Below the pieces are notes generated by a model that was given only the letters and a program-made list of their open reading frames with translations, made no database searches and was not told where the DNA came from. From the NCBI GenBank assembly GCA_024403035.1, contig JAKSSP010000007.1, positions 17,414 to 81,413 of the forward strand: a stretch of 64,000 nucleotides of DNA, read 5' to 3'. Shown here piece after piece: positions 52,284-60,528 of this stretch. The DNA comes from Mogibacterium sp. (GTDB lineage: Bacteria; Bacillota; Clostridia; Peptostreptococcales; Anaerovoracaceae). The stretch's first letter is position 1; each line of letters opens with the position of its first letter. The translations under genes and the position numbers were made by a program.

Positions 52284-52758
52284 CACTCTCCGCCTCTCCG
52301 TTTTCTTCCTCGTCCTTGTACAGCACTACGAGGGCTATCATGGTGAGGATGCAGCCGCAGGTGACTCCTATGTCCGCGACGTTGAATACCGCGAACCTGC
52401 CGCAGCTTATCATGTCTGTGACATAGCCCAGCGTGAGACGGTCTATCATGTTTGAGATGCCGCCTGCTGCAACGAAGGTGAACAGCACCGGGATGAGGCT
52501 GACCTCTTTTGAGCCTTCTTTCACGATGAACACTATGCAGCAGATGATGAGCACCGAGGTCAGAAAGATGGTGACAAAGCGGTTTCCTGAAAACATGCTG
52601 AAGGCCGTTCCCGTGTTCTGCACATAGTAAATGCTCATCCAGTTACCGATGACCGGGATGCGGTCGCCGGGCTGCATGTTGGCTCTTACCATGTATTTGG
52701 TTATCTGATCGAGCGCTATCACAAGCGCCCCGATCAGAAGATAGATGCTTTTCTTCAC
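52276..52758 (-). CDS. lspA: Lipoprotein signal peptidase (SPase II)
   Basis: 160 residues with four spans. Aspartyl-protease motifs NTGTAFSMF and AAGGISNMIDRLTLGYVTDMI, then FAVFNVADIGVTCG, carry the two catalytic Asp. The start is taken as GTG at 52758, because AGGAG lies 9 bases upstream and the family starts just there; GTG at 52776 would place the ribosome site inside the gene. It cleaves lipobox signal peptides such as those of OppA and the DUF3048 protein in this window. Confidence 0.93.
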   Translation of the reverse strand: MKKSIYLLIGALVIALDQITKYMVRANMQPGDRIPVIGNWMSIYYVQNTGTAFSMFSGNRFVTIFLTSVLIICCIVFIVKEGSKEVSLIPVLFTFVAAGGISNMIDRLTLGYVTDMISCGRFAVFNVADIGVTCGCILTMIALVVLYKDEEENGEAESDE

Positions 52759-52785
52759 GTTGAACGTCTCCTGCACTTATAAAGC

Positions 52786-52820
52786 AAGCCGGCACTTCCG
52801 ATCGCGGAGGTACCGGCCTT
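52786..52820 (-). terminator. Terminator after tRNA-Val
   Basis: On the minus strand AAGGCCGG pairs with CCGGCTT, with an inner TCC/GGA pair, followed by TTGCTTTATAA. It separates tRNA-Val from lspA. Confidence 0.6.
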
Positions 52821-52823
52821 TTC

Positions 52824-52899
52824 TGGTGGTCTGTGGGGGGCTCGAACCCTCGACATCATGGTTGTGACCCATGCGCTCTCCCAGCTGAGCTAACAGACC
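52824..52899 (-). tRNA. tRNA-Val (anticodon CAC)
   Basis: 76 bases. Acceptor GGTCTGT/ACAGACC, discriminator A, encoded CCA (52826-52824). D stem GCTC/GAGC, anticodon stem CATGG/CCATG with loop GTCACAA, so anticodon CAC for GUG codons. The T stem GAGGG/CCCCC contains one A-C mismatch, which is unusual. A weak duplicate of its 3' half lies 83 bases upstream. Confidence 0.88.
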
Positions 52900-52909
52900 G
52901 CGCACGACT

Positions 52910-52938
52910 ATTGTATCGCTTTTCGATAAAAAATAACA
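52910..52938 (-). promoter_or_regulatory. Promoter of tRNA-Val
   Basis: Minus strand: TGTTAT (52938-52933), a 17-base spacer and TACAAT (52915-52910), ten bases before the tRNA. Confidence 0.45.
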
Positions 52939-52957
52939 GAGTTAATTTAAGATAGAT

Positions 52958-53004
52958 AGTCTGTGGAGGCTCTAACTCTCGACATCATGGTTGTGACCCA
53001 TGCG
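52958..53004 (-). pseudogene. Decayed tRNA-Val 3' half
   Basis: 47 bases matching 52828-52875 of the tRNA-Val gene: 27 bases identical (52978-53004 against 52849-52875), then one deletion and a few substitutions in the T arm and acceptor. The 5' half is gone. Its anticodon arm supplies the stop codon and last residues of the rqcH gene. Confidence 0.8.
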
Positions 53005-54673
53005 AAGCCGGCAGCTGCGGTTTCACATAGACCGTCTGATTATGAGTAAAGATGACCATGCCCGGTTTTGCGCCGTTTGGCTTTTTCACGTATCTCACCG
53101 GAAGATAGTCCACGGGGACGTTGTCTCCGCTGCCCGCCTTGCTGTGGTATGCCGCTATGGATGCGGCTTCATAAATGAGTGCTGCCGGCAGGTCGTTCAC
53201 ATTGCGTCCGTCCTCAAGTCTTACTATGACGTGCGAACCCGGTATGTCTTTGGTGTGCATCCAGACATCGGTCTTTGAGGCAAACTTCATGGTGAGCCAG
53301 TCGTTCTCTATATTGTTGCGGCCGACCAGAACCGGGGTACCGTCGCTGAGCGTATACTTAAGAGGCTCGGGCCTGGCGCCTTTCTTCTTTCTCTGAGCGG
53401 CCTTCTGGCGCCTTCTTACATAGCCTGTCTGCTCCAGCTCGTCTCTGATGGAATCGAGCAGGGGAACATTGTCCGCGGCCTCTATATTCTGGATCACGGA
53501 CTCCAGGTACTGTATGTCTTTATCGTTGCCTTCCAGCTGTGTCTGCTTCTCGTGGATAGCAGTCCTTGCCTTGGAGTACTTCTTGAAGTATCTCTGGGAA
53601 TTGGCAGAAGCAGAGATCTTCTCATCGAGAGGTATGGTGATCTCGCTGCCGTCGTAGTAGTTGGTGACGGTCACTTTGCGGTCGCCCGGCTTTATCAGGT
53701 GCAGGTTGGCGGTCAGAAGTTCGCCGTACAGTCTGTACTTGTCCGAATTCTCCGCGGCAAGAAGGTCCTCCGAGAGCTTTTTCTTTTTCAGCAGGGCCTT
53801 GCTGAGCGATGCCTGCACCGACTTCAGCAGAGGCTGGGATTTCTGGCGGACAAGATTGGACTGTTCGCGGTTGGAATAATAGAAATCCACGCATTCAGAG
53901 AGGGTATCAAAGAACCTGCACTCAAGCCCCTCAAACTCGGGAAGGCCGGTTATATGAAACTCGCGAGGGGTGCCTATTTCATCGATGTATACGCGGGCTC
54001 TGGCGCTTCCGTCTTCTACCGAAGCCAGTATTTCAGAGAGCCTGCGGCCCGGATCTTCCGCTATCTCGCGGCTGATGGCAGGGGAGATGCCTGCTATGCG
54101 CGCCATAAGAGCGCGGTCGTCGTGGGGCAGCTCACTCTCTGCAGTTACTTCATTGAACGGCAGCTTGTCCTGAGCAGGCGGATACTTGTACACCACGCCC
54201 GGAAGAAGCTGGCGGTATCTGTTCACATCTATCGATATACGCTTGATGGCGTCTATGATCTTACCTGTCTCGAGATCGACCAGCACTATATTGCTGTGCT
54301 TGGACATTATCTCGACTATGAGCCTGCGGCATACGGAGAATCCGAGCTCATTCTGGGCCTCGATGTCTATTTCCATTATGCGCTCGGCGTCTTTCTGTCT
54401 CACATCCGTGATGCGCCCGCCCTGCAGATGCTTTCTCAGAAGCATGCAGAAGGTAGGCGGCTGATCTGGGTTGGTGTAAGAACCTTCTGTCAGGCAGACG
54501 CGCGCCGACTGGCTGTTGCAGGAAACAAAAAGACGCACATTTCCGCGCTGTGTGTGGATGTGCACCAAAAGATCCTCGGGACCGGGCTGGTAGACTTTTT
54601 CAATCCTGCCCGGCACGATGCGTTCTCTTAATTCCTTTGCTTCAGCATATGTAATGATACCGTCGTAAGCCAT
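52985..54673 (-). CDS. rqcH: NFACT protein RqcH (ribosome quality control)
   Basis: 562 residues, formerly annotated as fibronectin-binding protein. The NFACT-N domain begins MAYDGIITYAEAKELRERIV, with the motif region KDAERIMEIDI (Glu-Arg where many have Asp-Arg). Two coiled-coil stretches follow (about 280-310 and 360-420), then NFACT-R with VGRNNIENDWLTMKF, WMHTKDIPGSHVIVR, and AAYHSKAG. In Gram-positives RqcH binds obstructed 50S subunits and adds alanine tails. The C terminus HGSQP and the TGA stop come from a decayed tRNA-Val copy, so the natural stop was lost. Confidence 0.92.
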   Translation of the reverse strand: MAYDGIITYAEAKELRERIVPGRIEKVYQPGPEDLLVHIHTQRGNVRLFVSCNSQSARVCLTEGSYTNPDQPPTFCMLLRKHLQGGRITDVRQKDAERIMEIDIEAQNELGFSVCRRLIVEIMSKHSNIVLVDLETGKIIDAIKRISIDVNRYRQLLPGVVYKYPPAQDKLPFNEVTAESELPHDDRALMARIAGISPAISREIAEDPGRRLSEILASVEDGSARARVYIDEIGTPREFHITGLPEFEGLECRFFDTLSECVDFYYSNREQSNLVRQKSQPLLKSVQASLSKALLKKKKLSEDLLAAENSDKYRLYGELLTANLHLIKPGDRKVTVTNYYDGSEITIPLDEKISASANSQRYFKKYSKARTAIHEKQTQLEGNDKDIQYLESVIQNIEAADNVPLLDSIRDELEQTGYVRRRQKAAQRKKKGARPEPLKYTLSDGTPVLVGRNNIENDWLTMKFASKTDVWMHTKDIPGSHVIVRLEDGRNVNDLPAALIYEAASIAAYHSKAGSGDNVPVDYLPVRYVKKPNGAKPGMVIFTHNQTVYVKPQLPASHGSQP

Positions 54674-54708
54674 ACTTCAATTATTCTACTGACAGACGCG
54701 GATTAATG

Positions 54709-54739
54709 CAAATAAAAGCGGGGCCGCCCGGCCCCGCTT
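54709..54739 (-). terminator. Terminator of the sigma/beta-propeller operon
   Basis: AAGCGGGGCC (54716-54725) with GGCCCCGCTT (54730-54739), 10 perfect pairs. On the minus strand it is followed by TTATTTGC. Confidence 0.85.
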
Positions 54740-54745
54740 GTGTCT

Positions 54746-56761
54746 TTAGAGTGCAGGTTTGAAGCTGTAAACGTCGCCTTTTGCGTCGAGCGCGTATACC
54801 CATTCGCCGATGTATACGCTCCTGAAGAGCTGCGCCGCGTCCAGCCTGTGCTGATCGATAGAGCCGAATTTATCGTTCGCCGTGAAGACCAGTATGCCGG
54901 CCTCATGCATCTCTTTAACGAAAGGCTCATCTTCCACGATCTCGGCATCGTCCTCGATGATGATATCACCGCCTTCAGGCCAATCGTTGTAGCGGTATAT
55001 CTCGTAAGGTATCGCGAACCAGCCGTCTTCCTTGTTGATGGTAAGGGCGTGGTGGTCGCTCTGAGCGAAGCTTGACATATCCTCAAACTCCTTGCTGTCC
55101 AGGATCTTAGGCTCGGACGGATCGGAGATATCGAAGAGAACTATTTTGAGTCCATTTGCAAACTCGCCGCCGTATCCGTTATCACCGGTCGCGTGGCCGA
55201 TGCCCAGCAGCTTGCCTTCGCCGGCAGGTACCAGCAGGGTGGAGAAGCCGTCTATCATGACCTCGCCTTCGATCTCAGGATCTTTCGGATCCGAGAGGTC
55301 GATTATGAAGAGGGGGTCTATCGCCTTATAGGTGATGACATAAGCCCTGTCTCCGAAATAGCGGACAGACTTGATGCTCTCGTTGCGGGCAAAGCCCGTG
55401 ACGCTGCCGGCTTCCTTGAGGTCTGAGTCGAGTACGAAGATGTTGTTCACATCCATGCCGTCACGATCTGATGTCGTGGCGATACGGAAATACCCGTCTT
55501 TTTCATCCATCGCGAACTGGTTGACGGCGTATCCGCGGACCTTTGCCGTTTTGTTGAACTTCACATCTGTGCCGCTGAGGGCCGCTCTGACGATCCTTGT
55601 GTAGTAAGTGCCTGTCCCGTTGTCATACTCCGCTGATGTGACATAGAGGTTATGGTCATTACAGTAGATCTCCTCGCTGGCTCCGAGCACGGCCTTTGTC
55701 CGGCTCTTTCCCTTGGTGCCGGATGATACATCGATGGCGCTCAGTACTATGTATGATGTCGAGTGAGGCTCAGGCACGCAGCAGATATCGTCGGCGCCAA
55801 TGCTGTTTAAGGAATCGTACGTTCCGCACATAGGCACGCTGCGCTGGCCCTTGTATACCCAGTCGTTGGTCACGAGGTAGACATAATCGCCTACCATGCG
55901 GCTGGAGAGGATGTCCCCGGTCTGACTGAAGTCGTAGAGAACTTCAGGGTCGGTCCTGTCGCTTATGTCATATACTACTATGCCCGACGCGCCTTCATCA
56001 CTGCCGTTCTTGTAGTATTTTCCGACAGTGATCAGCTTATCGCCTTTAAGATATATGTCGTGGATGTAGTTTTCAACGCCGCTGTTTCCGATAGTCGAGA
56101 GCTTTTTGGTCTTGCCGTCTTTGGCCTCAAGGATCACGACCTCTCTGTCGGTGTTGACATAGTAGATGTATTTGCCGTCAGTCTTGACTATGTCTGCTTC
56201 ATCTACATCTTCGACCTGCAGATATGTCTCAGAGTGGTTCGTGGAGCCTGCAGCGGATGACGACTCTGCTCCGTAGGCCTTCTCGGCACTTTCAGCAGGA
56301 GCGTCTGCGGACTCTGCCATGTCGCCGTCCAGCAGTTCTAATTCCATGCCGGTATCCACATTGCTGCCCGGTCTCAGACGCCCGAAACTGATGCCCGTAT
56401 CCATGCCCCTGAGGACCTTGTCGATCTCACGGGTGCTTTTGAAAGTGTATAGTTCATCGCCCACGGCCGATGTGTCAGGCGCAGGACCCAGGATATCGAA
56501 GAGGCCGCTGATACCGAAGAGGGCGATCACCGCTGCCGCCGCGACTGCTGCCCATCTGCTTAAATAAGGCTTCCACGTCTCGCGCTTCTTTTCGGCTGCC
56601 GGCTTCGCAGGTTCCCACTTGGACTGCTGCTCGGTTTCCTTAGCTTCAGCCGCCTCAGCAGCCTCGAGCATCGCCAGCATGTTCTCCTCAGAGAGACTCT
56701 CCAGGGCCTTGATGCCGTCGCTGTCGAACATTGCTTTTATATAATCACGATCTTTACTCAT
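54746..56761 (-). CDS. Membrane-anchored beta-propeller protein, probable anti-sigma partner
   Basis: 671 residues from the ATG at 56761, with AAGGAG upstream. Cytoplasmic N-terminal helix with acidic/Ala-rich stretch (1-65), one span (about 70-90), then an external linker and a C-terminal beta-propeller of the PF09826 type. The propeller is seen in repeats such as YVNTDREVVILEAKDGKTKK, YLVTNDWVYKGQ, and NIFVLDSDLKEAGSVTGF. The gene follows an ECF sigma factor by 10 bases. The N-terminal segment is placed to bind the sigma factor and the propeller to sense an external signal; that is inference from layout. Confidence 0.85.
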   Translation of the reverse strand: MSKDRDYIKAMFDSDGIKALESLSEENMLAMLEAAEAAEAKETEQQSKWEPAKPAAEKKRETWKPYLSRWAAVAAAAVIALFGISGLFDILGPAPDTSAVGDELYTFKSTREIDKVLRGMDTGISFGRLRPGSNVDTGMELELLDGDMAESADAPAESAEKAYGAESSSAAGSTNHSETYLQVEDVDEADIVKTDGKYIYYVNTDREVVILEAKDGKTKKLSTIGNSGVENYIHDIYLKGDKLITVGKYYKNGSDEGASGIVVYDISDRTDPEVLYDFSQTGDILSSRMVGDYVYLVTNDWVYKGQRSVPMCGTYDSLNSIGADDICCVPEPHSTSYIVLSAIDVSSGTKGKSRTKAVLGASEEIYCNDHNLYVTSAEYDNGTGTYYTRIVRAALSGTDVKFNKTAKVRGYAVNQFAMDEKDGYFRIATTSDRDGMDVNNIFVLDSDLKEAGSVTGFARNESIKSVRYFGDRAYVITYKAIDPLFIIDLSDPKDPEIEGEVMIDGFSTLLVPAGEGKLLGIGHATGDNGYGGEFANGLKIVLFDISDPSEPKILDSKEFEDMSSFAQSDHHALTINKEDGWFAIPYEIYRYNDWPEGGDIIIEDDAEIVEDEPFVKEMHEAGILVFTANDKFGSIDQHRLDAAQLFRSVYIGEWVYALDAKGDVYSFKPAL

Positions 56762-56771
56762 TTCTTTCTCC

Positions 56772-57287
56772 TTAAGATAAGAACTCCCGCATCTTCGCAA
56801 GGCTTCTGGACAGTTTGGACCGGACGCCTCCCGGACTGAGACCCGTAAGATCCGCGACCTCATTGCTGTTCAGACCGCCTATGACGCTGAGCAGCACCAC
56901 GTCCCGCTCTTCTTCCTTGAGCTGCGACAGTGCTTCTGTCAGCTCGACCGAAAGGGAAGCAGGCGCTGAGATGCCGGATGCACTGCCCGGTCCTTCGCTG
57001 TATACTCGCTCAAGATTGTCGCGCGCGGTGACCAGGGCCTTGATGCGAGCCGCGCAGCAGTTCGACAGGATCCTGAAGATCCACGAACCAAATGCCCCGG
57101 CGCTTTTGAGACTTCCGATGCTCCTCCATGCCGCCAGAACGCATTCGCTCACGGCATCCTCGGCATCGTCCGGATCTCCCAGCTTATACAGCGCATAGCG
57201 ATACAGCTTGTCCTTATACTGGCCGTAAAGCACGCAGAACGCTTCTTTGCTGCCGGATATCGCTTCATTCACAAGTTTTTCATTCAT
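56772..57287 (-). CDS. ECF-family RNA polymerase sigma factor
   Basis: 171 residues. Region 2 (about 10-75: FCVLYGQYKDKLYRYALYKL, DAEDAVSECVLAAWRSI, AFGSWIFRILSNCC) and region 4 (about 115-168: ALSQLKEEERDVVLLSVIGG, VADLTGLSPGGVRSKLSRSL) are both present, with no sigma 3. It should direct transcription of a stress regulon, likely including its own operon. A TATATATA-rich A/T segment at about 57340-57350 is a possible promoter region; no confident -35 motif was found. Confidence 0.93.
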   Translation of the reverse strand: MNEKLVNEAISGSKEAFCVLYGQYKDKLYRYALYKLGDPDDAEDAVSECVLAAWRSIGSLKSAGAFGSWIFRILSNCCAARIKALVTARDNLERVYSEGPGSASGISAPASLSVELTEALSQLKEEERDVVLLSVIGGLNSNEVADLTGLSPGGVRSKLSRSLAKMREFLS

Positions 57288-57381
57288 TGGCTTTTCCTCA
57301 TTTGAGATCAGTCAGTACTGCTGTTTGAGAGCTCTCATATATATAGTAGCGTAAAAAGGGATAAGTGTTGCAAGGATTTTA

Positions 57382-57390
57382 TGGTATTAT
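57382..57390 (+). promoter_or_regulatory. Extended -10 promoter for the C_GCAxxG_C_C gene
   Basis: TGG-TATTAT at 57382-57390, about 39 bases before the ATG. TTGCAA at 57368 is too close to serve as a standard -35. Confidence 0.4.
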
Positions 57391-57428
57391 TGCCATTGGA
57401 CACAGAAAGTTTGACAGGAGGCAAAGGA

Positions 57429-57836
57429 ATGGACAAAGCGGAACTTGCTGTAGCAAAACACAGAAACGGTTATAATTGCTGCCAGGCGGTGGCATGCGTG
57501 TTTGCCGATGAAGTCGGCATCGACGAATCATTGCTCTACAGGATGGGCGAGGGATTCGGCGCCGGCATGGGAACAACTCAGGGAGTATGCGGAGCCATAA
57601 GCGGAGCAGCGATGATCGCAGGACTCGTACACAGTGACGGCAACACGGAAATGGCCGGACAGACGAAAGCGAAGACTACAAGAATAGCCGGCATAATGCA
57701 GAAGAAGTTTGTCGAGCAGGCCAAGGCTTTGATCTGCAAAGACATAAAAACAGGAAACGGCGGCAAGGCGTACACTTCCTGCGCGGACTGCATAAGGATA
57801 GCGACCAGGCTGGTCGAAGAAGAACTGGGACTGTAG
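57429..57836 (+). CDS. C_GCAxxG_C_C family redox protein
   Basis: 135 residues from the ATG at 57429, which has AGGAGGCAAAGG upstream. Family pattern visible: NCCQAVACVF (paired Cys), GFGAGMGTTQGVCGAISGAAM (the CGA motif), then CKD and SCADCIRIA. Members are small Cys-rich proteins of the YvaZ/Split-Soret C-terminal kind, widespread in anaerobes and thought to be redox-active; no reaction is established. Confidence 0.88.
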   Translation: MDKAELAVAKHRNGYNCCQAVACVFADEVGIDESLLYRMGEGFGAGMGTTQGVCGAISGAAMIAGLVHSDGNTEMAGQTKAKTTRIAGIMQKKFVEQAKALICKDIKTGNGGKAYTSCADCIRIATRLVEEELGL

Positions 57837-57848
57837 GGAAAAGAAAAA

Positions 57849-58763
57849 GTGGACGAAGAGAGAAACGTTCTCAATGAGAATAACAGAGATTACAGAATAG
57901 GTCTGATATGCGTGCTGGCATCTCAGCTGATATGGGGATTCTTGCCGGCGTACTGGCAGGCTCTGGTTCCTATTCCTTCATGGGTCATAATCCTTTACCG
58001 GATGACGACCATGTTCATCTATTCGTATATCGCCGCAAGACTGAGATATACGAAAGAGGAGATATGGACGCCTCTGAAAGAGAAGGGAGCAGTCGTAAGA
58101 TATCTGATAGCCGGAGCGCTTCTCACAGCCAACTGGAGCATATACATCTGGGCAATGACCACGGGCCACATGATACAGTCATCCATAGGTTACTATCTGG
58201 AGCCTATCGTGATCTGCCTTTTCGGAGTAGTTATATTCAAGGAGAAGTTCACCAGATACAACCTGACTGCCGTTGTCTTTGCGGCTGCCGCGCTGATCGT
58301 GATGCTTATACACTACGGACAGCTTCCGGGAGTAGCTCTTGGCCTTGCGTTCACATGGGCGACCTATTCAGCGATCAAGAAGTCCAGCAAGAATCCGCCA
58401 TTGGTAGAACTTGTATATGAGACCATGTTCTATGCCGTGTTCGCGGTTATAGGCATTTTAGTGATTGAAACGAAGGGCATGGGCGCTCTAAGCCTGGGAG
58501 TCCCGGGCAAGTACGCCCTGATGTTCCTGAGCGGCCTCGTGACTCTGATACCTATAGCGCTCTTTGGCAGCGCGGCAAAGAAGGTGTCGCTGTTCATAAT
58601 CGGACTGACCCAGTACATAAGCCCGTCAATCACGCTGCTTCTGGGTATCTTTGTATATAAAGAGCCGATCGACAGAGTGCAGCTTTTGTCTTTCGCTGTC
58701 ATCTGGATCGGCCTGGTCTTCTTCACCTACGGTGAATACAAAAATCACAAGGATAGCCTATAA
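57849..58763 (+). CDS. rarD: RarD-type EamA/DMT transporter
   Basis: 304 residues with ten spans from a GTG start at 57849. RarD signature LIWGFLPAYWQALVPIPSWV near the N terminus, LLTANWSIYIWAMTTGHMIQSSIGYYLEPI in the middle, and a C-terminal EamA half (YISPSITLLLGIFVYKEP). The substrate of RarD is not settled. It follows the previous gene by 12 bases and converges with the TSCPD gene, whose stop it overlaps by 6 bases. Confidence 0.9.
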   Translation: MDEERNVLNENNRDYRIGLICVLASQLIWGFLPAYWQALVPIPSWVIILYRMTTMFIYSYIAARLRYTKEEIWTPLKEKGAVVRYLIAGALLTANWSIYIWAMTTGHMIQSSIGYYLEPIVICLFGVVIFKEKFTRYNLTAVVFAAAALIVMLIHYGQLPGVALGLAFTWATYSAIKKSSKNPPLVELVYETMFYAVFAVIGILVIETKGMGALSLGVPGKYALMFLSGLVTLIPIALFGSAAKKVSLFIIGLTQYISPSITLLLGIFVYKEPIDRVQLLSFAVIWIGLVFFTYGEYKNHKDSL

Positions 58764-59021
58764 ACCGGTCTGATCGAGTGCCTGCTTCAGTGCTCTGCTG
58801 AGCTGGTCAGGGCAGGATGTCTCGTTAACGCCGCATCTGGTGCCCTGAAGCTTCTCGATTACGTCACGGGCATTCATGCCCTGAATGAGTTTTGAGATGC
58901 CGTTCAGGTTACCGTTGCAGCCTCCGGTAAAGATGACATCCTTTATTGTTTCTCCCTCGAGTTCTATCTCGATCATCATCGAGCATACGCCCTGCGGATA
59001 AAAAGTGAATTTTGTGTACAT
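58758..59021 (-). CDS. TSCPD domain protein (TIGR03905 type)
   Basis: 87 residues. Conserved segments FYPQGVCSMMIEIELEG, FTGGCNGNLNGISKLIQGM and the domain-naming CPDQLSRAL at the C-terminal part. The TSCPD domain is also found at the end of class II ribonucleotide reductases; stand-alone members are thought to be metal-binding or regulatory but are not characterised. Confidence 0.88.
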   Translation of the reverse strand: MYTKFTFYPQGVCSMMIEIELEGETIKDVIFTGGCNGNLNGISKLIQGMNARDVIEKLQGTRCGVNETSCPDQLSRALKQALDQTGL

Positions 59022-59071
59022 AGTATCTATTCTCCATTTGCTTTATCAGACCTTTGCGGGTCTGTATTTTT

Positions 59072-60361
59072 TTATAAGTCTGATGCTGCCAGTGACACCA
59101 GGCGGCGGGCAACACCGTCCCAGGTAATGGCCGAGGTGTCCGGAAGGACACCCGGCAGGACGCCGGACTCAAAGCCGCGAATGGCATCTTTGAGGACGGC
59201 GGAAAGGGCGATTGTGAAAGCATCTCGGCCGGCATCTGTAGGTTCGTCGATGCTTTTCATCTCAGGCATGTCTGCATAGAGGACGTTCGGACGGCCGACA
59301 TTGGCATTGATCCAGGGCTTTACGCCGGGCAGATCGGTGCTGACAGGCACCGCGCCGGACGCCATGGCTTCTATGAGGACGAGCGGCAGACCTTCGAAGT
59401 ACGACGGGAGGACAAAGATGTCTGTCCGGCGCAGCAGCTCCGCCAGGGCGGGCTGCGGGATCTGCCCGAGCCATGTCGCATATTCCGGCAGGCGATCCAT
59501 TGTATCCTTCAGAACTTCATCCTGACAGCCGCCTGCCATCGTGAGTTCGAATGGCGGCACTTTGCTGTCTTCCGCCAGCATCGAAAGAGCCTTCAGCATC
59601 TCAAGCACACCCTTTGGCCTGCTGATCTTTCCGGCATAGCATATCCTTACAGGATCGCCGGGCTTTCTTTCAACGCGGCCCTCTGTATTGAACAGCCTGT
59701 TGTTGTATCCGCTTCCTATCACAGTGACTTTAGACTCATCAAGGCCAAACAGATCCACGATCTGAACGCGCTGCTCCTCATGAAGAGCCAGCGCCTTATC
59801 AAGCTTTGCTATATGCGGCCTGACAAGCTCGCGCAGGTTATCGCAGTTCACCATCTGCCTCAGATCCGTTCCATGCGAAATGCCTATGACGCGTCTTTCC
59901 GGGAAGTGCTTCCTCACAAGAGCGGTAAGCAGAAACAGGTGATGGCAGATGATAAGATCCGGATCGAGATCATCGACCGCGCGTCTGACCGCGCCGGCTT
60001 TTTCTTCTGTGCCTATGAACGCCTCCTCAAACTGAGATATCATCTCAGGCGCAAGGTCGCGGTATTTGGTCGATTCGTACGGCATGATGTCCGACATCCC
60101 GACTACAGGGAAAGGAAGCGCGTCAAATCTGGCAGCCGTTGCCTTGCAAGGTGCTGCAAGCAGGTCTGCTTCCTGCTTCTCAGCAAAGAAAACAGGGTAG
60201 CAGCCGACTCCCTCCGGGAATTCGACGCTATCATCCGGGTAGATCCCGCAGACGACAGCCTGCTGATGTCCCATGCGGTCAAAAGCTTTCACCAGCTCCG
60301 TCAGATATGTGCCGCTTCCGGTGGAATGCGGTTTTTGCGCAGTGATGCTCAGGATATTCAT
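59072..60361 (-). CDS. GT4 glycosyltransferase
   Basis: 429 residues from the ATG at 60361, just before the Rossmann strand NILSITAQKPHSTGSGTYLTEL; the ribosome site is weak. GT-B fold with donor-site CYAGKISRPKGVLEMLKAL and VLPSYFEGLPLVLIEAMASG (EX7E). The N-terminal acceptor half contains DLIICHHLFLLTALVRKHFP. Acceptor unknown; it stands alone rather than in a polysaccharide cluster. Confidence 0.87.
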   Translation of the reverse strand: MNILSITAQKPHSTGSGTYLTELVKAFDRMGHQQAVVCGIYPDDSVEFPEGVGCYPVFFAEKQEADLLAAPCKATAARFDALPFPVVGMSDIMPYESTKYRDLAPEMISQFEEAFIGTEEKAGAVRRAVDDLDPDLIICHHLFLLTALVRKHFPERRVIGISHGTDLRQMVNCDNLRELVRPHIAKLDKALALHEEQRVQIVDLFGLDESKVTVIGSGYNNRLFNTEGRVERKPGDPVRICYAGKISRPKGVLEMLKALSMLAEDSKVPPFELTMAGGCQDEVLKDTMDRLPEYATWLGQIPQPALAELLRRTDIFVLPSYFEGLPLVLIEAMASGAVPVSTDLPGVKPWINANVGRPNVLYADMPEMKSIDEPTDAGRDAFTIALSAVLKDAIRGFESGVLPGVLPDTSAITWDGVARRLVSLAASDL

Positions 60362-60404
60362 GCCTAAATGATACCACAACGCGCAATCTTCACGCATAAT
60401 TCAC

Positions 60405-60528
60405 TTGAAAAGACATACATAAATTGTATAAAATAGACGTGCCGGAATCCGGCGCAACGGTTGTAATAATGGGTAATATAGAATGAAGTCGGCTCCGGGC
60501 GTAAGGGGACGGCTATTTTTTATAAAAA
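60405..60528 (+). promoter_or_regulatory. Promoter and about 90-base structured leader of the oxidoreductase operon
   Basis: TTGAAA (60405-60410), a 16-base spacer, TATAAA (60427-60432). The leader then holds a perfect 13-base palindrome GCCGGA-A-TCCGGC (60441-60453). Near the gene it has AAGGGGA (60503-60509), 19 bases before the start, and a 16-base perfect palindrome ATTTTTTATAAAAAAT (60515-60530) that includes the first two bases of the ATG. No known riboswitch class could be matched by eye. Confidence 0.55.

Noticed and set aside
52824-52899. tRNA-His
   Set aside because: The string GTTGTGA on the plus strand suggests a His anticodon, but the cloverleaf is on the minus strand and its anticodon is CAC, valine.
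53552-54631. A 359-codon plus-strand frame opposite rqcH
   Set aside because: Shadow of the NFACT gene; composition rich in Arg, His and Cys as expected for an antisense frame.
60433-60528. Known riboswitch upstream of the P-loop ATPase
   Set aside because: No conserved core of TPP, SAM, fluoride, ZTP, preQ1, NiCo or other classes could be matched by eye; kept only as an unexplained leader.
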